This document shows, one piece after another, positions 33,704 to 42,525 of a DNA stretch of 64,000 nucleotides (its first letter is position 1; each line of letters starts with the position of its first letter). The stretch is from Magnetococcales bacterium (GTDB lineage: Bacteria; Pseudomonadota; Magnetococcia; Magnetococcales; Magnetaquicoccaceae), in assembly GCA_015231375.1 (NCBI GenBank), contig JADGBT010000014.1:18820-82819 (forward strand). Direction: 5' to 3'. The notes under the pieces are model-generated. The model was not told where the DNA came from. It saw only the letters and a program-made list of their open reading frames with translations, and searched no databases. The translations under genes and the position numbers were made by a program.

Positions 33704-34402
33704 ATGATCCGGTTCATCGCCTTGTTTGCGGGTGGACTGGTCGTGGTCTGGGCGCTGCATGACCAGTTCACCGATTCGCTCTTTGAGTCCACCCACACCG
33801 AACGGTTGGGATATGCCGCCGGGTCGGCTTTCATGCTCGCTTGGCTGCTGAGTTCCGTGTCGTGGCGTGGACTGCCGAAACTCTTGAAAGGCGTGGGCCT
33901 GTGGATCGGCGTGCTGATGCTGCTGGTTCTGGGTTACGGCTTCCGACAGGAACTGACCGACCTGCGCACGCGTTGGATGGCAACGCTGCTACCCCAACGC
34001 GGTTTTGAACCGGCGGCAGGGGAATGGAGTGTCTTCAAATCCTCCGACGGTCATTTTTATGTCGAACTCCGCGTCAATCGCACCCCCATCCGCATGCTGG
34101 TGGATACCGGAGCCAGCGACCTGGTGCTGACCCGCGCGGATGCCCGGAGAATCGGTCTGTCACCCGATCGGCTCGACTATACGCTCCGTTACCAAACCGC
34201 CAATGGCGAAACCCGAGCAGCCCCGATCCTGCTGGACGAGGTGCGACTGGGAAGCCTCACCTTGAAACGCATGCCGGCTTCGGTGATTGCCGGAGAGGCG
34301 CACGAATCGTTGCTGGGCATGAGCTTTTTCAAACGGCTCGATTCTTATGAAGTCAAACAGGATCTGCTGACCTTTCGTTGGACGACCAAAAACCGGCCTT
34401 GA
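33704..34402 (+). CDS. Membrane-anchored retropepsin-like aspartic protease (TIGR02281 type)
   Basis: 232 residues with membrane helices near 3-18, 43-58 and 65-84. A single aspartic protease domain follows, with the catalytic triad MLVDTGASDLVL (Asp134) and the family segment LLGMSFFKRL near the C-terminus. Clan AA single-lobed proteases act as homodimers. The catalytic domain probably faces the periplasm. Substrates of this bacterial family are mostly unknown. The gene could process the adjacent Cys-rich peptide, but only proximity supports that. Confidence 0.88.
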   Translation: MIRFIALFAGGLVVVWALHDQFTDSLFESTHTERLGYAAGSAFMLAWLLSSVSWRGLPKLLKGVGLWIGVLMLLVLGYGFRQELTDLRTRWMATLLPQRGFEPAAGEWSVFKSSDGHFYVELRVNRTPIRMLVDTGASDLVLTRADARRIGLSPDRLDYTLRYQTANGETRAAPILLDEVRLGSLTLKRMPASVIAGEAHESLLGMSFFKRLDSYEVKQDLLTFRWTTKNRP

Positions 34403-34536
34403 ACCCTCTTTGCAGACCGTCTGACCTTGACGCCCTGAGCAACTCACACCACCGCGCAGGCGTTCACACAAAAAACCAGAACAATTCTTTAGTCAATCAT
34501 CAATAATATGAGTCATTACAAAAAAACGACCGATCC

Positions 34537-35010
34537 ATGCCTCCCGCCATTCCGTTGACCATGATCCAGAAAGGATTCTTCAAACTCAACCTCCTCTTGC
34601 TGCCGGTGTCACTCTCCTTGATGGTGTGGATCGGCATCATGGCCGGAAGCGGGCCGACCTCCCCGGGATGGGGACCGGTGATGTTGACCGTTTTTGGATT
34701 TCTCTATGCGGGGCCAGCGGCTCTGGTGCTGTTTCATGTGGTTGGCGCCAAACTGTTTGATGGCATCACGCGTTTCGTACCATTTTCAAAACCGGCAATC
34801 TCTTGGTATGGCATCCTGTTTGCCGCGCTGCTGGTGGTCGTTCTGGGAAACCTGTTCGTGGATGACGGATATCAATTCAGACAGGGCCATTACGACCTTT
34901 CCATGCTGGCCCTGTGCCTGGACATGGGCGGCATGGTGGCCGTGGTGGCAAGCGGCGGATACAGCGCGAGCTTGAAAACCACGCACCCCCCGCGCTCCGA
35001 TGGACCTTGA
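34537..35010 (+). CDS. Hypothetical small membrane protein
   Basis: 157 residues with about four hydrophobic helices (LLLLPVSLSLMVWIGIMAG, MLTVFGFLYAGPAALVLFHVV, WYGILFAALLVVVLGNL, LALCLDMGGMVAVVA). The polar tail ends in HPPRSDGP. I recognise no family or catalytic residues. No good RBS precedes ATG 34537, and a second ATG at 34561 is possible. The last codons fall in the first copy of a short direct repeat. Confidence 0.6.
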   Translation: MPPAIPLTMIQKGFFKLNLLLLPVSLSLMVWIGIMAGSGPTSPGWGPVMLTVFGFLYAGPAALVLFHVVGAKLFDGITRFVPFSKPAISWYGILFAALLVVVLGNLFVDDGYQFRQGHYDLSMLALCLDMGGMVAVVASGGYSASLKTTHPPRSDGP

Positions 35011-35037
35011 GAACCCTCAACCCCCGCGCTCCGATGG
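34987..35037. repeat. 17-bp direct repeat at the end of the membrane gene
   Basis: cccccgcgctccgatgg occurs at 34987-35003 and again at 35021-35037, with 17 bases between. The first copy is inside the end of the coding region and the second is in the 114-base convergent gap. It has the form of a small duplication. Confidence 0.7.
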
Positions 35038-35124
35038 TGCGTCCCCCTTTGAGAAACCACCCTGACCCGAACACGAGCGGCAGGCCAAGATCTTGACGAT
35101 GACGCCCTTTGCCGTTCAGGGCCG

Positions 35125-36261
35125 TCACCCGCGCGCGAAGGATCGAAACCGCGACACCACCTGATCCGGGGGAACACCGGGACGCGGCAGAGGTTCCATG
35201 GTGCCGGGGTGAATGCGGATGTGCAACAAACGGGGTCCGTTGCGATGTCCCAGCTCTTCCGCCAGCCTGTCCAGGGATTCCACCTCCACCACGGCGGCGT
35301 ATCCACAACCGGCGGCGATCATCGCAAAATCCATCTCCGGCGACGTGGTGGCCTGTCCGCCCGTGGATTCGTACTGACCGTTGTCCAGCACCAGATGAAT
35401 CAAATTGGCAGGCCGGATGTGGCCGATGGTGGCCAAGGTTCCCAGACGCATGATCAACGCCCCGTCGCCATCGATGGCCACCACCCCCCGGTCGGGCCGG
35501 GTCAGGGCCAGTCCAAGACCGATGCTGGAAACGCATCCCATGGAACCCACCATATAGAATTGATTCCGGCGGTCATCCAGGGCATACAGCTCGCGCCCGG
35601 TATACCCCGTGGTGGCCAACAGCAGGTCCGACGGCTGGGTGACCCCCTGCACCACGGACAGCACCTCTGCCCGTGTTCCCACGATGCCCCCTTGTCCGGA
35701 GATCACGCAGGGTTCCACCGGCGCAAGGCAGCGGACGGGCGCGCCAGACCCGGAGACAGGCAGAAAATCGTTGTGGCGCACCACCAGCGCATACGGTCGT
35801 TTTTCGTGGTCCATGTGTTCCACGGCCTGTTGCAACACCTGACGCAGACCCGGCGGATCGGCAGGGCAGTCGCACCAGGGGATGTGCAGCAGATCCAGCA
35901 GACCGGTGGTGATGGCGCCCATCAGGCCGTGCTGGGGTTCATCCTCGGGACCATCGGGATCTCCCCGCAGGGTGACCAGCATCAGGAGCGGAATCCGCGC
36001 CGTGTGACACAGGGAAGTCAGAGGATTGACGGCATTGCCGAGTCCGGAGTTCTGCATCAGGACCACGCCCCGTCCCCCGCCCAGATGGGCACCGGCGGCC
36101 ATCGCCACCGCATCCCCTTCATTGGCGGCGGGGATGTAGGAGAGGGTCGGGTCATCCATGGCACGCTGGATGACGGATGTCAGAAAAGCGCACGGCACCC
36201 CGGCAATCAAGGTCACGCCCAAGCCGTGCAGAGCGTCCAGAAGGTCATCGGCTGTGATCAA
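35125..36261 (-). CDS. aepY: Phosphonopyruvate decarboxylase-like TPP enzyme
   Basis: 378 residues from TTG 36261, chosen because AGGAG sits about 8 bases upstream and the protein then starts at the usual family position (ITADDLLDAL). ATG 36297 is an alternative. Family motifs are strong: GVPCAFL, an ANEGDAVAMAAGAHLGGG region, MQNSGLGNAVNPLTSL, and the TPP/Mg segment GDGALIMRLGTLATIGHIRP followed by DNGQYESTGGQAT. Known members decarboxylate 3-phosphonopyruvate to phosphonoacetaldehyde; close relatives use sulfopyruvate. No PEP mutase or aminotransferase is next to it, so the pathway must be encoded elsewhere or the substrate differs. Confidence 0.88.
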   Translation of the reverse strand: MITADDLLDALHGLGVTLIAGVPCAFLTSVIQRAMDDPTLSYIPAANEGDAVAMAAGAHLGGGRGVVLMQNSGLGNAVNPLTSLCHTARIPLLMLVTLRGDPDGPEDEPQHGLMGAITTGLLDLLHIPWCDCPADPPGLRQVLQQAVEHMDHEKRPYALVVRHNDFLPVSGSGAPVRCLAPVEPCVISGQGGIVGTRAEVLSVVQGVTQPSDLLLATTGYTGRELYALDDRRNQFYMVGSMGCVSSIGLGLALTRPDRGVVAIDGDGALIMRLGTLATIGHIRPANLIHLVLDNGQYESTGGQATTSPEMDFAMIAAGCGYAAVVEVESLDRLAEELGHRNGPRLLHIRIHPGTMEPLPRPGVPPDQVVSRFRSFARG

Positions 36262-36427
36262 GAAACTCTCCTGCTGCCATGAGATCCGCCACGTCATCCA
36301 CCACCCAGCCGCTTCTTGCGGTGGCGCAGACGACGCGACCCGGATGGCACGTAACCATCCTGCGTTGCCCAAAAGAATCGGTCGGGAAAAAAGCGTCCCG
36401 ACTCTGACCAAGCATTTCATGTACCAT
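36245..36427 (-). CDS. Possible 60-residue ORF overlapping the decarboxylase start
   Basis: An ATG-started frame from 36427 ends 17 bases inside the decarboxylase (from TTG 36261), an overlap typical of coupled genes here. The product (MVHEMLGQSRDAFF ... VVDDVADLMAAGEFLDHSR) has a plausible composition but matches nothing I know, and no clear RBS precedes it. It could instead be leader sequence. Confidence 0.2.
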   Translation of the reverse strand: MVHEMLGQSRDAFFPTDSFGQRRMVTCHPGRVVCATARSGWVVDDVADLMAAGEFLDHSR

Positions 36428-36504
36428 CTGTATCGGCTGCGGGTCATACCCGATCCAAACCCCGCAACACGTCCATCCACTCTGCCATGCGTTGTTTTTT
36501 GTTT

Positions 36505-37977
36505 TCAGGACACGCCAGATTCCGCTTCGGTCCCAACAGGCAGGTCATGAGGCATATAATTGGCGTGAATCTGACCCCGATACAGATTGGTCAGATCATC
36601 GATCACGGCTAGCGCCGGTTCGGCACCGGCCAGACTGTCCTTGGACTCGCGCCACGCCAGCAGCGCCAACGAATGGGCGCATGCATCCAGCAAGGACGGC
36701 TCTTCCGCGATCATGGCCGCCAAAGCCTTCCGATCGAACTCGTAGATCAACGCAGCGGTTTCGGCAATCGCCGTGGCCACCTGAGGCTGATGACAAAACA
36801 GGGCGCGCAGACCAAAAGCCTCGGTGGCAATGAACCGCTCCGTGACCAGACGGGTGCCGTCCCGGTCTGTCAGCGTCCGCTTGACCATGCCCTCCCCGAC
36901 GATGAACAGGGAATCGCGTTGTTCTCCGGCCTTGACGATGGTGGCGCCGGCTGCGACATACCGTTCGATCATCGTTTCGGCAATCCGCTTGCACACAGCG
37001 CCCGGAAGTTTTCTGAAGACACGACACTGCTGCACCAGTCGTAACGTATCCAAGGAACGGTTGGCAATGGGAACGCGACCTTGAGACTGGATGACCTCGG
37101 ACTTGGGAAAGGAGACCGTGATGCCGGCGTCACGCATGCATTGCAGGATGCTCTTGATCACCGCGTGATCCGCCTTCCAGCGATCGCCATAGTTGGTAAT
37201 GATGTAGGTGACCAGATAGACCACCCCATCCCGCTCGATCCGGATCGCGGTCACACTTGGGGAACCGACCACATAGTTCACGCCGACGGCTCCGAGCACG
37301 GCGGCATACAGAATGCGTTCCGCGCTTTCCACCGAGGTGTCGAAGTCGATCACCACCTCGATATTGCGTCGGGCGCGGGCATCCGGGGTGGTGAAGTTGA
37401 CGATCACCGCATTGGCGAGAGTCAGGTTGGGGATGATAAGGGTTTCTTCGTTTCTGGTCAGCAGATAGGTGGCGCGCCAAGTGATCTTTTCGACCTTGCC
37501 CCCCCATTTGCCGTTGATGCGCACGCTGTCACCGGGTTTCAAGGGCTTTTCGACGTTGAGCAGAATCCCGGTGAAAGCCGACAGCAGCATGTCGCGCAAC
37601 GCCAGACCGATCACCATGACCGAAGCGCCTCCGGTGGCGACCAGCGCGGTGATGTCGCGTTTGAAGACCAGCGAGAAGATCAGACAGATCCCGATGAAAA
37701 AAATCAAGGCCCCGGTCAGATCGATCACCAATTGGGGCAAGGCTTTGCCGGTTTTCCTGGGCAAAACCCCGTTGAGAATTTCGTGGCGGACGACACGGGC
37801 CACCAACATCGTCAAAACCAGGCCAAAGACGCCCCAGATATACTGTTCCAGCATATCCTGGGAGATCCCGGAGACAAACGCCAACGGTCGGGTGAACAGA
37901 TCGTCGAGCAGCACCGCCAGACCGAGCATGACCCCTGTGACCGTCAGTCGGCCATAAATCTGCCAATATCCATTCAT
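36505..37977 (-). CDS. MscS-family mechanosensitive channel with C-terminal cyclic-nucleotide-binding domain
   Basis: 490 residues. Transmembrane helices lie at about 10-30, 45-65 and 85-105. The pore-lining TM3 and beta-domain are typical of MscS (ALVATGGASVMVIGLALRDMLLSAFTGI, then VEKPLKPGDSVRI and GKVEKITWRATYL, ETLIIPNL). The C-terminal 130 residues form a cyclic-nucleotide-binding-like domain (GATIVKAGEQRDSLFIVGEGMVKR). MscS-CNB fusions are known channels that may be gated or tuned by nucleotide. The gene is 14 bases downstream of a sensor-like gene, so the two are probably co-transcribed. Confidence 0.93.
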   Translation of the reverse strand: MNGYWQIYGRLTVTGVMLGLAVLLDDLFTRPLAFVSGISQDMLEQYIWGVFGLVLTMLVARVVRHEILNGVLPRKTGKALPQLVIDLTGALIFFIGICLIFSLVFKRDITALVATGGASVMVIGLALRDMLLSAFTGILLNVEKPLKPGDSVRINGKWGGKVEKITWRATYLLTRNEETLIIPNLTLANAVIVNFTTPDARARRNIEVVIDFDTSVESAERILYAAVLGAVGVNYVVGSPSVTAIRIERDGVVYLVTYIITNYGDRWKADHAVIKSILQCMRDAGITVSFPKSEVIQSQGRVPIANRSLDTLRLVQQCRVFRKLPGAVCKRIAETMIERYVAAGATIVKAGEQRDSLFIVGEGMVKRTLTDRDGTRLVTERFIATEAFGLRALFCHQPQVATAIAETAALIYEFDRKALAAMIAEEPSLLDACAHSLALLAWRESKDSLAGAEPALAVIDDLTNLYRGQIHANYMPHDLPVGTEAESGVS

Positions 37978-37991
37978 GGTAGCAGCACCCC

Positions 37992-39758
37992 TCAGACGGT
38001 GACCGGAAGACGAAGCACAAAGCCGGGTTCGGAGGTCGCAACGTCGAGTTGACCACCATAGAACTCAAGAATGATGCGCGACAACACCACGGCGATCAGC
38101 GGCGCGGTATTGGTTTCCGGGGTTGGCGCCATGCTGCCGATGCGCGCGAGGAACTGACGCGATTCATCGATCATCGCCTCGTTGGGGACTCCGGCGTTGG
38201 CAAAGGCGGATCCGGTGATCGACAGCTTCAACCATCCGCCGTCGCGCGGATCATGCTCACACGATACGCCAATGCCGCCGCTGCCACTTTGATGCGCGGC
38301 GTAGCCCACCAGACCGGAAATGGCCCGACGCAACAGTTCGGCATCGGCCCGGATCCGGGGCATGTCGGCGCTGACCGTGGAGGTGATCTTGAGTTGAGGC
38401 AGACGACGCAAACTGGCCATGTCTTCATGGATCACCACAGCGACGACATCGGCCACCGACACCAGGGGATTTTCGGCCTTGACCAGTTTCTGCCGGAAGA
38501 GTTCAAGCTGCTGATAGTCGGAAACCAGTCGGCTGAGGCGCGCGGTTTTGTGCATGGAGAATTCAAACCGTTCCCGCATGGTCTGGCGCTGCTCCGCAGG
38601 AGGCAGTTCGCCACGGGACACGACATCGACCACCGGCATCAGGGATTGCAACTGTCCACTGACCGACAGCAAAGGCTCGTTGAGGGCGGTCACCAGATTG
38701 GTGAAAAATCCGCGCTTGATGAGATCCACCTCCTTCAATTTGGCCATGGCGGCATCACACATCACGGCGCGATCTTCGAGTTCCTTCTTCTGGCGGTTCA
38801 TCACGCCGAAGAAACCGGCCCGCATCTGTCCCAACTGCCTGTAGCCCACCGTGCCGCCCACGGCGATGACCAGAAACAAAAGGCCCGCCTTGATGGCCGC
38901 GCTCTGGAAGAGTTCACCATACACTTCGGTGAGATCGAGCATGGTGGAAATGACGATGGTCGGCACCCCGGAAAAGTTGACCAGGGGAAAGGTCTTGACA
39001 AAAACGGTCTTGCGACCGGATTTATCCAAAGTGGAGTCCTTGGCGCGGGGATCGAATTGCAACGCGCGCATCATCTCCCCGGCGGTGTTGTCCGAGTAGA
39101 TGTAATAGACATCGCTGCCCTTGAGGGCGTCATTTTTGTTGTCGATGGGCCTTTCGACCCGATCCGAGACCTCTTTCATCAGGCCGATGGCCCACTTCAT
39201 GCCGGTGACCGTGCTGGCGCGCTCCAACGGGATGTTGAAATCGCTGGCATATTCAAGAACACCCACCAGCTTGTCCTCGTGGGTCACCGGGGTGATGGCC
39301 CGCACCGCGATCACTCCGCCCAGACCGGTCTCCACGGCCAGAATTTTCTGTTTGCGCTCGTTGGCGGCCACGATGGATTTGCGGAACTTGCTCAGATCCT
39401 GGCCCTGTTCGTTCGGACTGCCCGCCCGATAGAACACAGTGGCCGGGGCGTGCCAGAAATTGAGTTGGGCCACCCCGTGATCCTTGCGCAAAGTCTGGTA
39501 AAACGGCTCGATGCGCGCGACCAGGGACTCGCGATCCTTCCTGGCAAACGCCTCGACCGTGACCCGACTCTGCAACATCACCTCGGAGGCCAGATTCATC
39601 GCCCGCATGCGGGCCTGCAATAAATCGCGGAATACGGTTTCGAACTGCTCCGCGTTGTCATTGGTGCGTTTGAGTACCGCTCCCGTGGTGGAGGCGTATT
39701 CATTGATGGCATAAAATCCCGCAAGTCCCGTCGCCACCAGGATGATCAGAAGCATCAT
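37992..39758 (-). CDS. Cache-domain sensor protein with degenerate histidine kinase region
   Basis: 588 residues. The N-terminal helix (MMLLIILVATGLAGFYAI) is followed by a double-Cache-like periplasmic domain (LNFWHAPATVFYRAGSPNEQGQDLSKFRKSI, cut here into its recognisable parts FWHAP and KFRKSI) and a second helix near 292-310. The cytoplasmic part has the helix pair of a kinase dimerisation domain, but the acceptor site reads FFTNLVTALNEPLL with Asn where His is expected. The ATPase-like end lacks the N-box Asn (AISGLVGYAAHQS) and the G1 DxGxG. I infer a pseudokinase that signals by conformation or by pairing with another protein, perhaps the adjacent MscS channel. Frames upstream of 39758 contain no start. 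Confidence 0.75.
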   Translation of the reverse strand: MMLLIILVATGLAGFYAINEYASTTGAVLKRTNDNAEQFETVFRDLLQARMRAMNLASEVMLQSRVTVEAFARKDRESLVARIEPFYQTLRKDHGVAQLNFWHAPATVFYRAGSPNEQGQDLSKFRKSIVAANERKQKILAVETGLGGVIAVRAITPVTHEDKLVGVLEYASDFNIPLERASTVTGMKWAIGLMKEVSDRVERPIDNKNDALKGSDVYYIYSDNTAGEMMRALQFDPRAKDSTLDKSGRKTVFVKTFPLVNFSGVPTIVISTMLDLTEVYGELFQSAAIKAGLLFLVIAVGGTVGYRQLGQMRAGFFGVMNRQKKELEDRAVMCDAAMAKLKEVDLIKRGFFTNLVTALNEPLLSVSGQLQSLMPVVDVVSRGELPPAEQRQTMRERFEFSMHKTARLSRLVSDYQQLELFRQKLVKAENPLVSVADVVAVVIHEDMASLRRLPQLKITSTVSADMPRIRADAELLRRAISGLVGYAAHQSGSGGIGVSCEHDPRDGGWLKLSITGSAFANAGVPNEAMIDESRQFLARIGSMAPTPETNTAPLIAVVLSRIILEFYGGQLDVATSEPGFVLRLPVTV

Positions 39759-39969
39759 CCATCCACTGACGCTCTGTGACGGACTGTTGCCACCACCTGC
39801 TTTCTTTTCGGTTGAACACCGCGCGCCGACCGTCCAGGCAGCGACTCCTCATTTGACAAGCCCCCCGTGACTTTTCAACTGGTCGACTTCAAAACGGTGT
39901 GCTACACTTGTATGTTTGGAAGTTTCACAATCAAGGATCTTGATCTCTTTGAAAAAAATTGGTGCAAGC

Positions 39970-41313
39970 ATGCAAGACTCCTCTTTGCAAGATTTTCTAC
40001 AGCGTGTCGCCACACGCAATCCAGGGCAATCCGAGTTTCTGCAAGCGGTCACCGAGGTCATGGTCAGTCTGTGGCCATTCATTCAAAGAAATCCGAAATA
40101 CCTGGAACAATGCCTGCTGGAACGTCTCATCGAACCCGAACGGATCGTCATGTTCCGCGTCGCCTGGATGGATGACCAGAACACGGTCCAGGTCAACCGG
40201 GGCTATCGGATCCAACACAGTATGGCCATCGGCCCCTACAAGGGCGGTCTGCGTTTTCATCCATCGGTCAATTTGTCGGTGCTCAAATTTCTGGCCTTTG
40301 AGCAAACCTTCAAAAACGCCCTCACCTCCCTACCCATGGGCAGCGGCAAAGGCGGCTCCGACTTTGACCCCAAAGGCAAAAGCCCTCTCGAAATCATGCG
40401 GTTCTGTCAGGCGTTCGTGACCGAACTGTTCCGCCATGTGGGTCCGGATACCGATGTCCCGGCGGGCGATATCGGGGTCGGCGCCCGTGAAATCGGCTTC
40501 ATGGTCGGCATGATGAAAAAACTGGTCAACAGCGCCGCCAGCGTCTTCACCGGCAAAGGGGTCTCCTTTGGCGGCTCTTTGGTCCGTTCCGAAGCCACCG
40601 GATACGGTCTGGTCTATTTCGTAGACGAGATGCTCAAAGCCTCTGGCCGCTCCCTGGAAGGGCTGCGGGTCGGGGTCTCCGGGTCGGGCAACGTGGCCCA
40701 ATACGCGGTCGAAAAGGCCATGCACCTGGGCGCCAGGGTGATCACCGTTTCCGACTCCGACGGCACCGTCATCGATCCGGCGGGATTTGACCCGGAAAAA
40801 CTCGCCCTCCTGATGCAGATCAAGAATGAACGCTTCGGGCGTGTCCGCGACTATGCGCAACTCACCGGCGTCACCTTCAAGCCGGGCATCAAACCCTGGC
40901 AGGTACCCATGGATGTGGCCATGCCCTGCGCCACCCAAAACGAACTCAACGCCGTGGACGCCACCACCCTGATCCACAACGGCGTCTTCTGCGTGGCCGA
41001 AGGGGCCAACATGCCCAGCACCATCGAAGCCATCCAGACCTTCGCCGCCGCCGATGTGCTGTATGCCCCCAGCAAGGCCTGCAACGCCGGTGGCGTGGCC
41101 ACCTCCGGCATGGAAATGAGTCAGAACGCCCTGCGCCTCTCCTGGAGCCGGGAAGAGGTGGATACCCGCCTGCGTCACATCATGACCAGCATTCATGCCA
41201 CTTGCCGACAGTATGGCCGCCACGACGATGGTCGCATCAGTTACCCGGACGGGGCGAACATCGCCGGATTCGTCAAGGTGGCCGACGCCATGCTGGCCCA
41301 GGGCGTGATCTGA
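39970..41313 (+). CDS. gdhA: NADP-type glutamate dehydrogenase
   Basis: 447 residues from ATG 39970, the same length as E. coli GdhA; a TTG-started form from 39916 would add 18 residues not typical of the family. Conserved segments include YRIQHSMAIGPYKGGLRFHPSVN, split here as GPYKGGLRFHP, and PMGSGKGGSDFDPKGKS with the catalytic lysine K127. The nucleotide fold GVSGSGNVAQYAVEKA and the C-terminal SWSREEVD are also present. It interconverts 2-oxoglutarate plus ammonia with glutamate, assimilating nitrogen in the cytoplasm. The RBS is weak. The gene diverges from the sensor gene across 211 bases. Confidence 0.96.
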   Translation: MQDSSLQDFLQRVATRNPGQSEFLQAVTEVMVSLWPFIQRNPKYLEQCLLERLIEPERIVMFRVAWMDDQNTVQVNRGYRIQHSMAIGPYKGGLRFHPSVNLSVLKFLAFEQTFKNALTSLPMGSGKGGSDFDPKGKSPLEIMRFCQAFVTELFRHVGPDTDVPAGDIGVGAREIGFMVGMMKKLVNSAASVFTGKGVSFGGSLVRSEATGYGLVYFVDEMLKASGRSLEGLRVGVSGSGNVAQYAVEKAMHLGARVITVSDSDGTVIDPAGFDPEKLALLMQIKNERFGRVRDYAQLTGVTFKPGIKPWQVPMDVAMPCATQNELNAVDATTLIHNGVFCVAEGANMPSTIEAIQTFAAADVLYAPSKACNAGGVATSGMEMSQNALRLSWSREEVDTRLRHIMTSIHATCRQYGRHDDGRISYPDGANIAGFVKVADAMLAQGVI

Positions 41314-41457
41314 TCCGGTGGCGCCGTGACTTTAACAAACCCAAACAACCGGAAGCCTCCTGGCCGCATGACGCCATCCAGGTCTCCCGTGACAAACGGC
41401 GGCAGGCTCGCCATGCCGCCGGACCATTCCTCCTCCTTTTGATGACGAAAGCACACC

Positions 41458-42525
41458 ATGAAACCATTGTCGATCCATCGAATCCACCTGTGTCTCCCGT
41501 TGTTGCTGATGGGACTGTTCACCCCGGTCGCCCCCGGCTTCGCCGAGGGGACCACTGCTGCTGCTCCGGCTACTGCTGCTCCGGCTACTGCTGCTCCGGC
41601 TACTGCCGCTGCTCCGGCTACTGCCGCTGCTCCGGCTACTGCCGCTGCTCCCGCTGCTGCTACTGCTCCGGCTGCTACTGCTCCGGCTGCCGCTGCTCCG
41701 GCTACTGCTGCTCCGGCTACTGCCAGCCGCTTCGATGTGGCCACCCTGCCCCTGCCCGACTACAAGGACAAGGCCAGCTTCGTCTCCTCCATGAGCCGAA
41801 TCACCAACCACGACAAGGCCATGGTGGCTTGGCGCTTCGACCGTTTCAAGGCGCTTTTGAACAACAAGGATCTCGTCGCCGGCAGCGAGAAAGAGGCCAA
41901 AGCCTTTCTGCTGACCGCCCGCGAGGAGTTCACCTTGCAACGCAACAAACCCCGCGCCTATGACCACGCCTTTCTGGACATCGGTTACGGGGTGACCATC
42001 TCCGGTCCCCATCTGGTGATGCGCATGACCTCGGCTTTGGACGTGCAACCCGACGACAAGGTGCTGGAAGTGGGAACCGGTTCCGGCTACCAGTCGGCGA
42101 TTCTGGCCCATCTGTCCAACAACGTGAACTCGGTGGAGATCATCGAACCCCTCCACGAACGCACCAAGGCGGTGTACAAGAAACTGGTGGAAGCCGGCAA
42201 CGCCGTATACCAGAACGTGCATCTGAAATCCGGAGACGGCTACCACGGCTGGGAAGAAAACGGACCTTACAACAAGATCATCGTCACCTGCGCCATCGAT
42301 CACATTCCGCCGCCCCTGCTCAAGCAGTTGGCCCCCAACGGCGTCATGGTGATCCCCGTCGGACCTCCGGGCAAACAGACCCTGCTCAAGGTGCAAAAAA
42401 GCGTTGACGCGGACGGCAAAGTCACCATCAACCGCACCGATGTCTATAACGGCAGACGCTCGGTCTCCTTCGTGCCCTTCACCAAGGAAGGCGGCGGCAC
42501 CTGGAGCGGAAAGGGCAACCGTTGA
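41458..42525 (+). CDS. Exported PCMT-like (L-isoaspartyl) O-methyltransferase
   Basis: 355 residues. A signal peptide (CLPLLLMGLFTPVAPGFA) precedes an Ala/Pro/Thr low-complexity linker (about 31-90). The methyltransferase fold follows, with PCMT marks: GVTISGPHLVMRMTSAL, VLEVGTGSGYQSAIL (SAM motif), VEIIEPL, GDGYHGW and APNGVMVIPVG. Ordinary Pcm repairs isoaspartate in the cytoplasm. Here the leader implies periplasmic or membrane-bound action, where SAM supply is a puzzle. The leader could stay as a membrane anchor with the domain inside, but the linker composition argues for export. The stop overlaps a TTG start of the next gene (TTGA). Confidence 0.85.
   Translation: MKPLSIHRIHLCLPLLLMGLFTPVAPGFAEGTTAAAPATAAPATAAPATAAAPATAAAPATAAAPAAATAPAATAPAAAAPATAAPATASRFDVATLPLPDYKDKASFVSSMSRITNHDKAMVAWRFDRFKALLNNKDLVAGSEKEAKAFLLTAREEFTLQRNKPRAYDHAFLDIGYGVTISGPHLVMRMTSALDVQPDDKVLEVGTGSGYQSAILAHLSNNVNSVEIIEPLHERTKAVYKKLVEAGNAVYQNVHLKSGDGYHGWEENGPYNKIIVTCAIDHIPPPLLKQLAPNGVMVIPVGPPGKQTLLKVQKSVDADGKVTINRTDVYNGRRSVSFVPFTKEGGGTWSGKGNR
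41551..41724 (+). repeat. Ala/Pro/Thr-coding tandem repeats
   Basis: Repeats of gctgctccggctact and gccgctgctccggctact (15-18 base units), broken by a few variants, encode ATAAP and ATAAAP. They lie between the signal peptide and the methyltransferase domain, making a flexible linker of about 58 residues. Copy number is likely to vary between strains. Confidence 0.9.
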
